Positions 20,637-29,483 of a stretch of 64,000 bases of DNA are shown here, in pieces; position 1 is the stretch's first letter, and every line of letters begins with the position of its first letter. The position numbers and the translations under genes are program-made. The stretch is from Brevinematales bacterium (lineage in GTDB: Bacteria; Spirochaetota; Brevinematia; Brevinematales; Thermospiraceae): the NCBI GenBank assembly GCA_013177995.1, contig JABLXN010000001.1, forward strand, positions 1 to 64,000. Reading direction: 5' to 3'. The notes beneath the pieces were generated by a model. That model worked only from the letters and a program-made list of their open reading frames with translations, was not told the origin of the DNA and made no database searches.

Positions 20637-21446
20637 ATGAAAAACTATCTCTGGGTCCTTTTTTTGATAGGCAGTGTGGGTTTTTCAGCCGAAAGGGATT
20701 ATCTCTCTCCTGATGTGGGGTTTGTTGGTATCGCCTCGTGGAAGGCTATCCTCTACGATACCCCTCAGGGACAAAAACGTCGCGAACTCTCCGCCCTCCA
20801 GTCAGTCGAGGTTATTGCTCGAACCAACACCTCCCCAAAAGAGGCGTGGTACCAGATCAAGGTTCGCCTCGCCACAAAAGACGACGAACGTATCGAAATA
20901 GGCTGGATAAGATCTAAAGACCTCTTCAGCGAAAAGGATCTTCAACCCGTGAGGAAAATACCGGAGTGGTTTCTCTTTGTCGAATATCCAGAGAATGAAT
21001 TCCTTGTCTGCCACGTTCTCCCCAATGGATCCATTCGAGGATACGAGAACAACCAGACCTATAACGAACAACTCAGGGTATACAAAAACGTCTTTTTCTT
21101 GGGGCAAACCATGCTCTATTACGACAGAACCAATGCCCTTGTCCCATGGGCTATACGCTTTGATCTCATCACCAATCAGGCCCTTTTTCCACGAGAAAAT
21201 GATCTCTCTTCTTCTTTCCTGAAAGAGTGTGAACTCACCGGTGATCGGGTAAATCTTCGCCTTCTCCCCTCTACCAATGCCACCATCCTCACCCAGCTCT
21301 CCAGAGGAAGCGTTGTGTATCTTCTCTGGCGAGTGGGAACAAAACAAAGAATTGCCGGAAAAAGTGGTTATTGGGCACGGGTTATTGTCCCTGGGAAAAA
21401 ACGCCTCGATGGGTATCTTTTTGATGCCTATCTGAAAGAAAAATAA
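20637..21446 (+). CDS. Exported SH3b-domain protein
   Basis: The start at 20637 follows AAGGAG and lies downstream of the promoter at 20579. The 269-residue product has a signal peptide (MKNYLWVLFLIGSVGFSA). Two SH3b-like regions are visible: one near 25-100 ('VGIASWKAILYDTPQGQKRRELSALQSVEVIART'), another near 205-265 ('DRVNLRLLPSTNATILTQLSRGSVVYLLWRVG'). Bacterial SH3b domains often bind cell-wall peptides, but a role in the spirochaete envelope is inference. No catalytic domain is fused to it. It is monocistronic, followed by the interspersed element. Confidence 0.75.
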   Translation: MKNYLWVLFLIGSVGFSAERDYLSPDVGFVGIASWKAILYDTPQGQKRRELSALQSVEVIARTNTSPKEAWYQIKVRLATKDDERIEIGWIRSKDLFSEKDLQPVRKIPEWFLFVEYPENEFLVCHVLPNGSIRGYENNQTYNEQLRVYKNVFFLGQTMLYYDRTNALVPWAIRFDLITNQALFPRENDLSSSFLKECELTGDRVNLRLLPSTNATILTQLSRGSVVYLLWRVGTKQRIAGKSGYWARVIVPGKKRLDGYLFDAYLKEK

Positions 21447-21532
21447 CTTTTTTCCCTCCAGGTGAGACTTTTTCCTTCTCAAATTCTTTGCTCAAACCAA
21501 CACACTCCCCCCTCTTCCCTTTTTTGCAAAGA

Positions 21533-21732
21533 GAGACCTTTGCACGAATGTGCGAAGGTCTCAAGAAAGTAATAAAAAAACAAAAATGGCATAAAAATAT
21601 TCCTTGATGTAATAAATAAACTTGCTTTTTTGAATAAAACAGACACATAATCCCCTGTAAACAGAAAAAGCAGGGAAGAGGGGCATAGCCCCTGACCCAG
21701 AGAGGGAAAGAAAGCACACGTGCAGGGGTTTC
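21533..21732 (+). repeat. Interspersed hairpin element, copy A
   Basis: It starts with GAGACCTTTGCA (21533-21544), loop CGAATG, TGCGAAGGTCTC (21551-21562). An AT-rich stretch follows, then the conserved inner hairpin AGGGGC-ATA-GCCCCT (about 21679-21693), and it ends in CACACGTGCAGGGGTTTC. The ends are imperfect inverted repeats of each other. Homologous copies are at 38423-38646 and, inverted, at 50488-50704. The right end is 8 nt from the phoH -35 box. It encodes no supported protein. The flank 21447-21532 holds nothing recognisable. Confidence 0.85.
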
Positions 21733-21739
21733 AAGAAAA

Positions 21740-21768
21740 TTGCATTTTCCCCAAAAACATGCTACCAT
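21740..21768 (+). promoter_or_regulatory. Promoter of phoH, apparently leaderless
   Basis: TTGCAT (21740-21745), 17-nt spacer, TACCAT (21763-21768). The phoH ATG begins 6 nt after the -10, about where transcription should start, and no Shine-Dalgarno sequence lies before it. Confidence 0.65.
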
Positions 21769-21773
21769 AAGAC

Positions 21774-23096
21774 ATGGCAAAAAAGAAGAAAACGTTTATC
21801 CTTGATACCAACGTTGTGCTCTATGACCCTCGTGCTATCTTTTCTTTTCAGGAACATGAGGTCGTTATCCCCATCACTCTTTTGGAAGAAGTGGACAATT
21901 TCAAAAAGGGCAATGAAATTATCCACTTCAATGCCAGAGAATTCAGCCGTGAACTGGACAATCTTTTCAAGGATGTCCCTTTCAACAAACCCGCCAAACT
22001 GCCTTCCGGAGGAACCGTTCGTATCGATACCCATGTCCATCTTGATGATTCCATTCGCAAACTCTTCTGGGAAGATAAACCCGATCACCGCATCCTTGCC
22101 TGTGCCTATTATCTTGCCCAGGAAAAAGACCCATCCACAGTGATTATTGTGTCCAAAGATATCAACCTGCGCATGAAAGCAAGGGCCATTGGCCTCCTTG
22201 CCGAGGACTATGAAACAGGGAAAATCAAAAGTATCGAGGAACTCTATACAGGGAAACGTATTATTGAGAACGTTGATGAGACGCTTCTCTACACCCTTCA
22301 GAAAGAAAAAATACTTCCCCCTGAGTTTTTCTCCGTCAATCCCCCACCCATGCCAAATGAATTCTTCGTCCTCCGCAATCACCAGAAAAGTATCCTGGCC
22401 ACCTATTCCCCTTTTCTTCCAGGATGGCAACTCATTGAGAAGCACACCTGTTATGGGATTGCTCCCCGCAACGCTGAACAGGCCTTTGCTCTTCACGCCT
22501 TGACCGACCCAAATATCCAGCTGGTCACCCTTGCGGGCAAAGCCGGTACGGGAAAAACCCTCATGGCTTTAGCCGGGGCTCTCGCCTCATTTGGCATATA
22601 CAAACAGATCCTTTTAGCCAGGCCTATTATTCCCCTCTCCAATCGGGATATGGGGTTTCTGCCAGGCTCTATCGAAGAAAAACTCGATCCCTATATGCAA
22701 CCCCTCTATGATAACCTCGCTGTCATTCAGCACCAATTCAACGAAGGAAGCCACGAACTCGCCACCATCTCCAAAATGCTTGATAACGAAACCCTGAAGA
22801 TCACCCCTCTCGCCTACATTCGTGGCCGAAGCCTCTCCAAGCTCTACTTCATTGTTGATGAGGCCCAGAATCTCACCCCCCATGAGGTGAAAACCATCAT
22901 CACTCGCGCGGGGGAGGGAACCAAGATTGTCTTCACCGGTGATCCCTATCAGATCGACACCCCCTATCTTGATTCTCGAAGTAATGGACTTTCCTTTCTC
23001 ATCGATAGAATGAAAGGGGTATCGCTGTATGCCCATATTACCTTAGAGAAGGGTGAACGGTCCCTTCTTGCTGAAGTTGCCTCCAACCTGCTATAG
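21774..23096 (+). CDS. phoH: PhoH-family ATPase with N-terminal PIN domain (YlaK-like)
   Basis: The 440-residue cytoplasmic protein joins a PIN ribonuclease-like domain (residues 1-130) to a PhoH ATPase. The PIN part shows 'FILDTNVVLYDP', then 'EEVDNF', and 'IVSKDINLRMKA' with its acidic residues. The ATPase shows Walker A 'GKAGTGKTLM' near 254, Walker B 'FIVDEAQN' near 358, and 'FTGDPYQID'. This PIN-PhoH arrangement is widespread and is linked to RNA metabolism. The start is fixed by the family N-terminus, yet no ribosome-binding site precedes it; see the promoter entry. It is monocistronic. Confidence 0.9.
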   Translation: MAKKKKTFILDTNVVLYDPRAIFSFQEHEVVIPITLLEEVDNFKKGNEIIHFNAREFSRELDNLFKDVPFNKPAKLPSGGTVRIDTHVHLDDSIRKLFWEDKPDHRILACAYYLAQEKDPSTVIIVSKDINLRMKARAIGLLAEDYETGKIKSIEELYTGKRIIENVDETLLYTLQKEKILPPEFFSVNPPPMPNEFFVLRNHQKSILATYSPFLPGWQLIEKHTCYGIAPRNAEQAFALHALTDPNIQLVTLAGKAGTGKTLMALAGALASFGIYKQILLARPIIPLSNRDMGFLPGSIEEKLDPYMQPLYDNLAVIQHQFNEGSHELATISKMLDNETLKITPLAYIRGRSLSKLYFIVDEAQNLTPHEVKTIITRAGEGTKIVFTGDPYQIDTPYLDSRSNGLSFLIDRMKGVSLYAHITLEKGERSLLAEVASNLL

Positions 23097-23138
23097 GACT
23101 TTCGTTTTCTCTTCCCAGGACTTCTCCCCCATTTTTAT

Positions 23139-23167
23139 TTGACAGATAGTCCAAAGTATGTTATAAT
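23139..23167 (+). promoter_or_regulatory. Consensus promoter of rpsB-tsf
   Basis: TTGACA (23139-23144), exactly 17 nt, TATAAT (23162-23167): both hexamers match the sigma70 consensus, as expected for a highly expressed ribosomal operon. Confidence 0.95.
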
Positions 23168-23204
23168 CTTACACTAAAACTCCCAAAGAAAGAAAGGAGA
23201 GAGT

Positions 23205-24008
23205 ATGGCGAGTCTCATTTACCAGGAAAAAGAACTCATGAACGCCTTGCTTGAAGCAGGAGTGCATTTTGGCCATCAGACCAAGCGCTGGAATCCCAAG
23301 ATGAAGCCATTTATCTACACCAAACGAAATGGCATCTACATCATAGACCTGCGCCACACGATGGACATGCTTCAAAAGGCTTACCAGGCTGCCAAAGAGT
23401 TGGCTGCCAACGATGGTGTGATGCTGTTTGTAGGGACCAAGAAGCAGGCCCAAACCTCAATTCTTGAGGAAGCCACCCGCTGTAACATGCCTTACGTCAC
23501 CAAACGCTGGCTTGGAGGCACCCTTACCAACTTCAGCACCATCAAAAAGTCTATCGACAAGATGAAGAAACTCGAGGCAAAACTCGAGGCTGATCGTGCC
23601 AAGATGACCAAAAAAGAAGCCATTGATATTGAACGCACCATTGCCAAAATGAAGGGCTTCTATGAGGGCATCCGTGATATGAAAAGACTGCCCGATGCTT
23701 TGTGGGTGGTGGATGTGAAGCGAGAAATCAACGCTGTTCTTGAAGCCAGGTCCTTGGGTATCAAGGTCTTTGGTATTGCCGACACCAACTGTGATCCTGA
23801 TCTCCTGGATTATCCTGTTCCTGCAAACGATGATGCTATTCGTTCTGTGAAACTTATCACCTCGCTTATCGCTGATGCTATCATCGAAGGATCCACGATG
23901 GCTGCCAAGCAGGAAAGCCACATTGTCGAAGAAGAAGAGGAAGAAACAGAGGCTGTCAACGTCGAAGATGAATACGCCGATGTTGATGAAGACACTCTTG
24001 TAAAATAA
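23205..24008 (+). CDS. rpsB: 30S ribosomal protein S2
   Basis: The 267-residue product has the S2 signatures 'LLEAGVHFGHQTKRWNPKM', 'RNGIYIIDLRHT', 'FVGTKKQAQ' and 'VTKRWLGGTLTNF'. It helps bind S1 and mRNA on the small subunit. The C-terminus carries an acidic extension (EEEEEETEAVNVEDEYADVDED). AAGGAGAG precedes the ATG. It forms the usual operon with tsf (11-nt gap), driven by the consensus promoter at 23139. Confidence 0.98.
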   Translation: MASLIYQEKELMNALLEAGVHFGHQTKRWNPKMKPFIYTKRNGIYIIDLRHTMDMLQKAYQAAKELAANDGVMLFVGTKKQAQTSILEEATRCNMPYVTKRWLGGTLTNFSTIKKSIDKMKKLEAKLEADRAKMTKKEAIDIERTIAKMKGFYEGIRDMKRLPDALWVVDVKREINAVLEARSLGIKVFGIADTNCDPDLLDYPVPANDDAIRSVKLITSLIADAIIEGSTMAAKQESHIVEEEEEETEAVNVEDEYADVDEDTLVK

Positions 24009-24019
24009 GGAGCTACGAT

Positions 24020-24838
24020 ATGGAAATTTCCGCTGCTATGATAAAAGAAGTCCGGGAGAAAACCGGTGCTGGTATCGTGGATTGCAAACAGGCTCTGACC
24101 GAAACCAATGGAGATATTGCCAAGGCTGTAGAGATCCTCAAGAAGAAGGGTCTTGCCAAGGCAAGCAAGAAAGAGGGCCGTACCGCTGTTGAAGGTATTG
24201 TTATGGTCAAAACTGAGGGCAAAAAAGGCCTTCTTTTCCGCCTCAATTGTGAAACCGACTTCGTAGGCAAAACACCTGAGTTTAAGGCTTTTGCAGAAAA
24301 GATCATGGACCTTGTTTTTGCCAAATCATACCCATCGTCTGATACTCTCCCTGAGGATGTGGAACAGCTTCGCAAAGAAGCTATCGCTAACTTTGGGGAA
24401 AACATTCTCGTGGCCTGGAAATGGATTGAGGCAAAGGGAACACTCTATCCCTATGTTCACCTCAACAAAGTGGCCTCTATCACTGATTTTGGCAATCTCT
24501 CTGACAATGCCGAGGTCCAGGATGTAGCCAAAAAAATTGCCATGCAGATTACCTCTATGAATCCTATCTGTGTGTCTGTAGATACCCTGCCTGCCGATGT
24601 CCGTGCTGAAATGCAGAAAACCTTTGAGGAAGAAGCCCGGGCTACTGGCAAACCTGAAAAGGTGATAGAAAATATCGTCAAAGGAAAGTTTGAGAAGTAC
24701 TACGCTGAGGTTGTTCTCATGGAACAGCCCTTCATCTTTGATGAAGAGAAAAAGGTGAAAGACCTTTTCACTGAACTCAAGAAATCCACCGGTGTGGATC
24801 TCACTGTTCACCAGTTTATTCGCCTCTCTCTCCAGTAG
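24020..24838 (+). CDS. tsf: Translation elongation factor Ts
   Basis: The 272-residue guanine-nucleotide exchange factor for EF-Tu. It begins with the UBA-like domain ('VREKTGAGIVDCKQALTETNGDI', residues 8-34) and carries the 'CETDFVGKTPEF' motif (about 76-87) that contacts EF-Tu. The length is usual for the family. AGGAG precedes the start. Transcription from rpsB should stop at the hairpin 24848-24883. Confidence 0.97.
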   Translation: MEISAAMIKEVREKTGAGIVDCKQALTETNGDIAKAVEILKKKGLAKASKKEGRTAVEGIVMVKTEGKKGLLFRLNCETDFVGKTPEFKAFAEKIMDLVFAKSYPSSDTLPEDVEQLRKEAIANFGENILVAWKWIEAKGTLYPYVHLNKVASITDFGNLSDNAEVQDVAKKIAMQITSMNPICVSVDTLPADVRAEMQKTFEEEARATGKPEKVIENIVKGKFEKYYAEVVLMEQPFIFDEEKKVKDLFTELKKSTGVDLTVHQFIRLSLQ

Positions 24839-24847
24839 ATAAACGAG

Positions 24848-24883
24848 ACGGCTGTTCTGATGAAAAGGGACAGCCGTTTTTTT
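24848..24883 (+). terminator. Terminator of rpsB-tsf
   Basis: ACGGCTGT (24848-24855) pairs with ACAGCCGT (24870-24877), followed by seven T. A TATAAT at 24883-24888 directly after it could be the -10 for pyrH, with a weak ATGAAA -35 (24860-24865) lying in the terminator loop. Confidence 0.85.
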
Positions 24884-24929
24884 ATAATCATGGGGTGCGA
24901 TACAGAAAATCCTTGAGAAGGGGTTATCT

Positions 24930-25652
24930 ATGGCCTTACCAAAATACAAAAGGGTTCTTTTGAAGATCAGTGGAGAGGTATTGGGTGGAAAAACGGGTGG
25001 ACTTGACTATGAGGCTATCAACAATGTCGCTTCCCAGATTGCCAGTGCAGCTCAAACGGGCTGCGAACTAGCCCTTGTGGTTGGTGGAGGCAATATCATT
25101 CGTGGGGTTGATGCCCAGAATTTTGGGGTGGCAAGAACCACAGCCGATTATATGGGGATGTTAGCCACGGTTATCAACTCCCTTGCCCTCCAGGCAGTTC
25201 TTGAAGACCGCTATAATCTCCAGACACGGGTTCAGTCAGCTATCAAGGTTTCTTCGGTGGCAGAGGACTTTATCCGACGTCGTGCCATCCGCCACCTTGA
25301 AAAATCCCGTATTGTCATCTTTGCCGCCGGGACAGGCAACCCCTACTTTTCCACCGATACCGCGGCTGTGCTTCGAGCTATCGAGATCCAGGCTAACCTG
25401 ATGATCAAAGCCACCAAGGTAGATGGCGTCTATGACAAAGACCCCAAAAAATATGCCGACGCCAAACGTTTTGAGGATATCTCCTACCGTGAAGTATTAG
25501 AGAGACGACTCCAGGTCATGGACAGCACCGCTATTGCCCTCTGTATGGACAATAACCTTCCCATCATGGTGCTCAATATCTTTGAACCAGGCCATATTGT
25601 GGATGCCATCATGGGAAAACCTGTAGGTACCCTGATCCACGCAGGAGAATAA
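24930..25652 (+). CDS. pyrH: Uridylate kinase (UMP kinase)
   Basis: The 240-residue amino-acid-kinase-fold enzyme phosphorylates UMP to UDP. Visible motifs are '[13 protein letters not shown]' (9-21), '[13 protein letters not shown]' (47-59), '[19 protein letters not shown]' (about 131-149) and '[17 protein letters not shown]'. The length matches bacterial PyrH. It follows rpsB-tsf, a common bacterial order (frr is absent), and precedes rsmD by 2 nt, so pyrH-rsmD-tsaB look co-transcribed. Confidence 0.97.
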   Translation: MALPKYKRVLLKISGEVLGGKTGGLDYEAINNVASQIASAAQTGCELALVVGGGNIIRGVDAQNFGVARTTADYMGMLATVINSLALQAVLEDRYNLQTRVQSAIKVSSVAEDFIRRRAIRHLEKSRIVIFAAGTGNPYFSTDTAAVLRAIEIQANLMIKATKVDGVYDKDPKKYADAKRFEDISYREVLERRLQVMDSTAIALCMDNNLPIMVLNIFEPGHIVDAIMGKPVGTLIHAGE

Positions 25653-25654
25653 CC

Positions 25655-26194
25655 ATGCACATCACCACAGGAACACTCAAAGGGAAAACCCTTCTCACAC
25701 CTACCAAGGGCATCAGACCCACGGCAGAACGAGTAAGACAGGCCCTCATGAATTCCTTAGGACCCAGGTTAGAGGGAGCATACTTTCTCGACCTCTTCTG
25801 TGGAACAGGTTCTGTAGGGATTGAAGCCCTCAGCCAGGGAGCAGGGTTTGTCTGTTTTGTGGAAAAAGCCGAACGAAACTATATCTTTCTCAAACAAAAC
25901 CTCACCACACTGGGTATTGACAAAAGCCTCTACAAAACCATCAAAACCAATATCTTCACCATGAAGCCAGAACAGTTTGAAATGACCTTTGATATTGTTT
26001 TTGCTGATCCCTTCTATGAGGACATCAAGGATGGCTTTCCGCTCATTCACCGTCTTGTGTGGAGTGTTCTCAAACCTGATGGCATCTTCATCTGTGAACA
26101 CGGAACCAGAGACGATCTTTCCCACTTCCCCGGCTATCAGGAAACCAAATCCTACGGGGATAGCCAGCTCTCCTTTTTTGTGAGGAAAGCGTGA
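25655..26194 (+). CDS. rsmD: 16S rRNA (guanine966-N2)-methyltransferase
   Basis: The 179-residue SAM-dependent methyltransferase of the RsmD family. The N-terminal 'GTLKGKTLLTP...GIRPTAERVRQALMN' and SAM loop 'LDLFCGTGSVGIEALSQGA' (45-63) are clear. The catalytic motif reads DPFY (118-121) where most family members have DPPY; Phe in the second variable position is unusual, though the essential Asp and aromatic residue remain. It overlaps tsaB by 4 nt (GTGA). Confidence 0.92.
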   Translation: MHITTGTLKGKTLLTPTKGIRPTAERVRQALMNSLGPRLEGAYFLDLFCGTGSVGIEALSQGAGFVCFVEKAERNYIFLKQNLTTLGIDKSLYKTIKTNIFTMKPEQFEMTFDIVFADPFYEDIKDGFPLIHRLVWSVLKPDGIFICEHGTRDDLSHFPGYQETKSYGDSQLSFFVRKA

Positions 26195-26889
26195 AGGTTC
26201 TCTCCTTTGACACCTCTCACCCAAGGCGAACCGTACTCAATCTCACATGGGAGAAAGAAAACGCTTCCCTTCTTTTGGATATCAGTTCCAGTCAGCAGGA
26301 CAAGCTTCTTGCCAGCATTGACCACCTTCTCACCACTATAGGCGCCTCCATAGACAAACTGGACGACATCGTGGTAGGAATCGGCCCTGGTTCATTCACA
26401 GGCCTTCGGATAGGGCTTTCCCTTGCCAAGGGTTTTGCCTGGGCAAAATCCATCCCGCTTCATGCCGTCTCCTCACTTGAAGCCCTCGCCCTTTCTTTCC
26501 CCTGGGAATGTCTTCCCGAAGCTACGGTTGTAGCCACCACTGATGCCCGGATGAAAAAACTCTACGCTTGTATCTACCAGGCAAAAAAGAAAATCCTTCC
26601 CGAAACAGATATCTCTCCCGAAGAATTGATACAGATGCTTTCTTCCTACGGGGGACCCTTCTGGTTTGTTGGAGATAACCCTTATCTCTCCCTTTTTAGA
26701 GAAAAACTTTCTCATACAACGCTCTCTTCTCAGAACCTCTGGATACAACCAGAAGTTCTGAGAGATCACGGTCTTTCTACACCCGCCCTCTCCCACGATG
26801 AGATACTTGCCCTTGAGCCACTCTATCTACGAAAAAGCGAAGCCGAAAACAAAAAAAACTCTACCACACCTTCCGACGAAGCTCGATAG
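26191..26889 (+). CDS. tsaB: tRNA threonylcarbamoyladenosine biosynthesis protein TsaB
   Basis: The 232-residue ASKHA-fold protein partners TsaD and TsaE in making t6A in tRNA. It begins 'VLSFDTSHPRRTVLNL', has 'DDIVVGIGPGSFTGLRIGLSLAKGFAWA' (about 58-85) and 'SSLEALA', all typical. The GTG start overlaps the rsmD stop. The last 29 nt overlap the convergent DUF362 gene on the other strand, so no terminator separates them. Confidence 0.92.
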   Translation: MKVLSFDTSHPRRTVLNLTWEKENASLLLDISSSQQDKLLASIDHLLTTIGASIDKLDDIVVGIGPGSFTGLRIGLSLAKGFAWAKSIPLHAVSSLEALALSFPWECLPEATVVATTDARMKKLYACIYQAKKKILPETDISPEELIQMLSSYGGPFWFVGDNPYLSLFREKLSHTTLSSQNLWIQPEVLRDHGLSTPALSHDEILALEPLYLRKSEAENKKNSTTPSDEAR

Positions 26890-27985
26890 CCTCCACCGGG
26901 CATATCTCATGACAACAGAAACATCGAATACAGCGTTGATAATTGATAGAAACAAACTTCTTGCCTTTTTTTTCCTTCCAGGAAAGTGCCTCAGCTGAAC
27001 ATATCTGAAGACATCGACCACATCGAATACATTTCTCATGAAGAAACACAGGCCTTGGAACAAGAAGATTTCTAGCGAGCACAAAAAGCCAGGGAAATCT
27101 CTCCCGAATAAATCCCGTATCCGAAACCTCTTTTACCAGCACAAAATGGTCAGGTTTCACCTCTTCCCAGTTCACTCCCTCAAGACGAATACTTTCTCTA
27201 TAACCCTTCTCCCTATCTTCGACGGCCTGTCTCAGGATAGGAATCTGATCCAGTTGATAACCAATCAATTCCGCGGCTACTACATCAAGAGACAGGGTAT
27301 CCAGAGAAGCCAAAAGAAGTCCTACCTCTTTGGGATCACCTCCCTGGGGTCCCTCTCCCTCCATGGCCACAATCGCATCCATGAGACTCATCACAGGGTT
27401 TACCATTTCGTAGAGATCCACTATCATGCGTGCAAATCGTTCCCTCTCGGGAAACTGAAGATGAAAACGAGACTTCTGAAGTCCCTGAACAAGCCCAAAA
27501 AGATTTTTGATAGCCCCAGTATAAAACATCTGCGTATGTGTCTTCAGCTTTGGAAGAGAAATCACCATATCATTTTCTACAAACGCCCTCACTACCTCAA
27601 AGCGTCTCACCAGCTTTCCCTTGGGATTTTCCACAACCACCGTCTCTTTGAAATTGGCAGGCCTTACCCCATAACGACGAAGAACCTCATCAAGCCCTGT
27701 TTTTTTCATCACCGAGATCATATCCTCAATCGCTGGAGAATCCCCCACCTCAACATCAAACCCACCGTCCTTGAGCACGCGTATCACCGCTTCCACCACC
27801 ACGGGGTGAGTCGTCACAGCCTTTTCCGGCGCCTGTGAAGCAAGGAGATTGGGCTTCACCAGTACCCTTTTTCCTCTCTGTGAAAGAATCTTCAAAAAAT
27901 TTCCTTGAGCAAAGAGATCCTCTACAGCCTGAAAGACCGCCTTTGTCTCGTAGGACAGGACCCTTTTTCCATACACCTGTGACAT
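26861..27985 (-). CDS. DUF362 protein with two 4Fe-4S clusters
   Basis: The 374-residue protein has the DUF362 core ('VLVKPNLLASQAPEKAVTTHPVVVEAVI' near 42-70, 'VGDSPAI', 'ISLPKLKTHTQMFYTGAIKNLFGLVQG'). A C-terminal ferredoxin domain has two CxxCxxCxxxC motifs ('CIRCGRCLQIC' and 'CIRCFCCHEIC', about 318-365). Proteins of this type are iron-sulphur redox proteins of unknown substrate. It is the last gene of the aroF-tyrA-cmk-ispH operon, 8 nt after ispH; a redox link to the 4Fe-4S enzyme IspH is possible but speculative. Its 3' end overlaps tsaB. Confidence 0.88.
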   Translation of the reverse strand: MSQVYGKRVLSYETKAVFQAVEDLFAQGNFLKILSQRGKRVLVKPNLLASQAPEKAVTTHPVVVEAVIRVLKDGGFDVEVGDSPAIEDMISVMKKTGLDEVLRRYGVRPANFKETVVVENPKGKLVRRFEVVRAFVENDMVISLPKLKTHTQMFYTGAIKNLFGLVQGLQKSRFHLQFPERERFARMIVDLYEMVNPVMSLMDAIVAMEGEGPQGGDPKEVGLLLASLDTLSLDVVAAELIGYQLDQIPILRQAVEDREKGYRESIRLEGVNWEEVKPDHFVLVKEVSDTGFIRERFPWLFVLARNLLVPRPVFLHEKCIRCGRCLQICSAEALSWKEKKGKKFVSINYQRCIRCFCCHEICPVEAIELRRKVW

Positions 27986-27993
27986 ACGCGCTC

Positions 27994-28830
27994 CTACAAA
28001 TTCTCTAAAAAGTGAACCGCTTCCTGAATAACCTCATCAGGGGTAGAGGCCCCAGCGGTAACTCCCACCACCCGATACTTTTTGATTTCTTCTACAGGCA
28101 ATTCGGAAGCCCTTTCCACAAGATAAGAAGGCTTCAACACCTGACAGATCTCATAGAGCCGACGGGTATTTGAGCTTTTTTTACCCCCAAGAACCACCAC
28201 AGCCTCCACCTGGGCCGCCAGTTCTTTAGCCGCCCGTTGTCTTCGCCGGGTAGAAGGACAGATCGTATTATACACAAAAATCTCCTGCCCCTCCTTGATG
28301 AAAGAACAAGCAATACGGGCAAACTTCTCCTCTTCAAGCGTCGTTTGAGAAAGAATCACCGCCTTTTGAGGAAAATCAAAATCCTCTGGATTGAACGTTC
28401 GATAGTCAAGGACCTTCACCAGCCCATTGAGATCGGCCGTAGCCGCTATAACCTCAGGATGTTCTGGTTCCCCCACAAGATACACAGAAACATCGGGCAA
28501 ACGCTTTCTCTCCTGCAATATAATCTTTGAAATATGCCTCACAAAAGCACAGGTGCCATCCACAATCTCTCGCCCCTCTGCCCGGGCCTCATCAATACAG
28601 GACTGGGGGAGTCCATGAGCACGCACAATTCCCACCCCCTCCTTCACCTCTTGCGGGCTTTCAACAAATTCTACCCCGCGCCCTTTATAACGCTCAATTA
28701 CCACCGGATTATGAATAATCTCCCCAATAGAGTACACTTTTTTTCCTGTAGCCAGATGTTCATCCAGGAGTTTCAAAGCCCGCCGCACCCCAAAACAAAA
28801 CCCATACTCCTTGGCCAAAACAACCTTCAC
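27994..28830 (-). CDS. ispH: 4-hydroxy-3-methylbut-2-enyl diphosphate reductase
   Basis: The 278-residue 4Fe-4S enzyme makes IPP and DMAPP in the last step of the MEP isoprenoid pathway. The three cluster cysteines are visible: Cys12 ('GFCFGVRRA'), Cys94 ('DGTCAFV') and Cys191 ('NTICPSTRRRQ'). His40 ('GEIIHNP'), His72 ('VRAHG') and His124 ('EPEHPEV') are also in place. It overlaps cmk by 4 nt. There is no S1 (rpsA) fusion or neighbour, which often accompanies cmk-ispH elsewhere. Confidence 0.96.
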   Translation of the reverse strand: MKVVLAKEYGFCFGVRRALKLLDEHLATGKKVYSIGEIIHNPVVIERYKGRGVEFVESPQEVKEGVGIVRAHGLPQSCIDEARAEGREIVDGTCAFVRHISKIILQERKRLPDVSVYLVGEPEHPEVIAATADLNGLVKVLDYRTFNPEDFDFPQKAVILSQTTLEEEKFARIACSFIKEGQEIFVYNTICPSTRRRQRAAKELAAQVEAVVVLGGKKSSNTRRLYEICQVLKPSYLVERASELPVEEIKKYRVVGVTAGASTPDEVIQEAVHFLENL

Positions 28831-29483
28831 AATTCCCCCCTTCTTTTCATCACTTCCTGATAGAGCCTTTCTTCCACCTCATCAGGAGAAAGGGAGGTTG
28901 TCTCAATAACCACCGCATCAGGAGGCTTCATCAGGGGTGCGATCTCACGTGTCGTGTCCAGTTTATCACGCCTTTCAATTTCCTTTTTGAGATAGTCTAA
29001 ATCGTGGTACTCGCCCCTCTCGCTGAGTTCCTTCTGTCGCCGCTTTGCCCTTTCCTCCACCGAAGCATCAAGATAAAACTTACAAAAGGCATCGGGAAAC
29101 ACCACCGTCCCTGTATCCCTCCCCTCAAGAACATAATCCCCACAAGAAGCTATCTCTCTCTGAAGTTCAACCAAACGCTCCCGCACCTCTCGAAGCGAAG
29201 AAACCGCCGAAACATGCTTTTCCACCTCTTGAGAACGAATGGCCAAGGAAACATCCTCACCATTCATGATGATGTTTTCCCCTGCAAATTCCAGATGAAT
29301 CTCCGGAAGAATCTTTTGAATTTTTTCTCTCTCTGAAACCTCAATACCTGCACGCAAAAGATAGAGAGTAACGGCCCTGTACATTGCCCCCGTATTGAGA
29401 AAACGAAACCCCAATCGTCTCGCCAACCGTTTGGCCATCGTAGATTTTCCACTACCTGCAGGGCCATCTATCGTGATAATCAT
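28827..29483 (-). CDS. cmk: (d)CMP kinase
   Basis: The 218-residue P-loop kinase phosphorylates CMP and dCMP. It has 'ITIDGPAGSGKSTMAKRLA' (3-21), 'YLNTGAMYRA'-type 'RFLNTGAMYRAVTLY' and 'VLEGRDTGTVVFPDAF' (about 117-132). The latter normally reads GRDIGT or GRDMGT; here a Thr sits in that position. 'KFYLDASVEERAKRR' closes the LID. It overlaps tyrA by 4 nt upstream and ispH by 4 nt downstream. Confidence 0.95.
   Translation of the reverse strand: MIITIDGPAGSGKSTMAKRLARRLGFRFLNTGAMYRAVTLYLLRAGIEVSEREKIQKILPEIHLEFAGENIIMNGEDVSLAIRSQEVEKHVSAVSSLREVRERLVELQREIASCGDYVLEGRDTGTVVFPDAFCKFYLDASVEERAKRRQKELSERGEYHDLDYLKKEIERRDKLDTTREIAPLMKPPDAVVIETTSLSPDEVEERLYQEVMKRRGEL

Noticed and set aside
21382-21780. 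Minus-strand open frames through the repeat elements with similar peptides (for example 'VRGYAPL' segments)
   Set aside because: The similarity follows from the shared DNA. The frames have no ribosome-binding site, differ in length and frame between copies, and run across flanking sequence.
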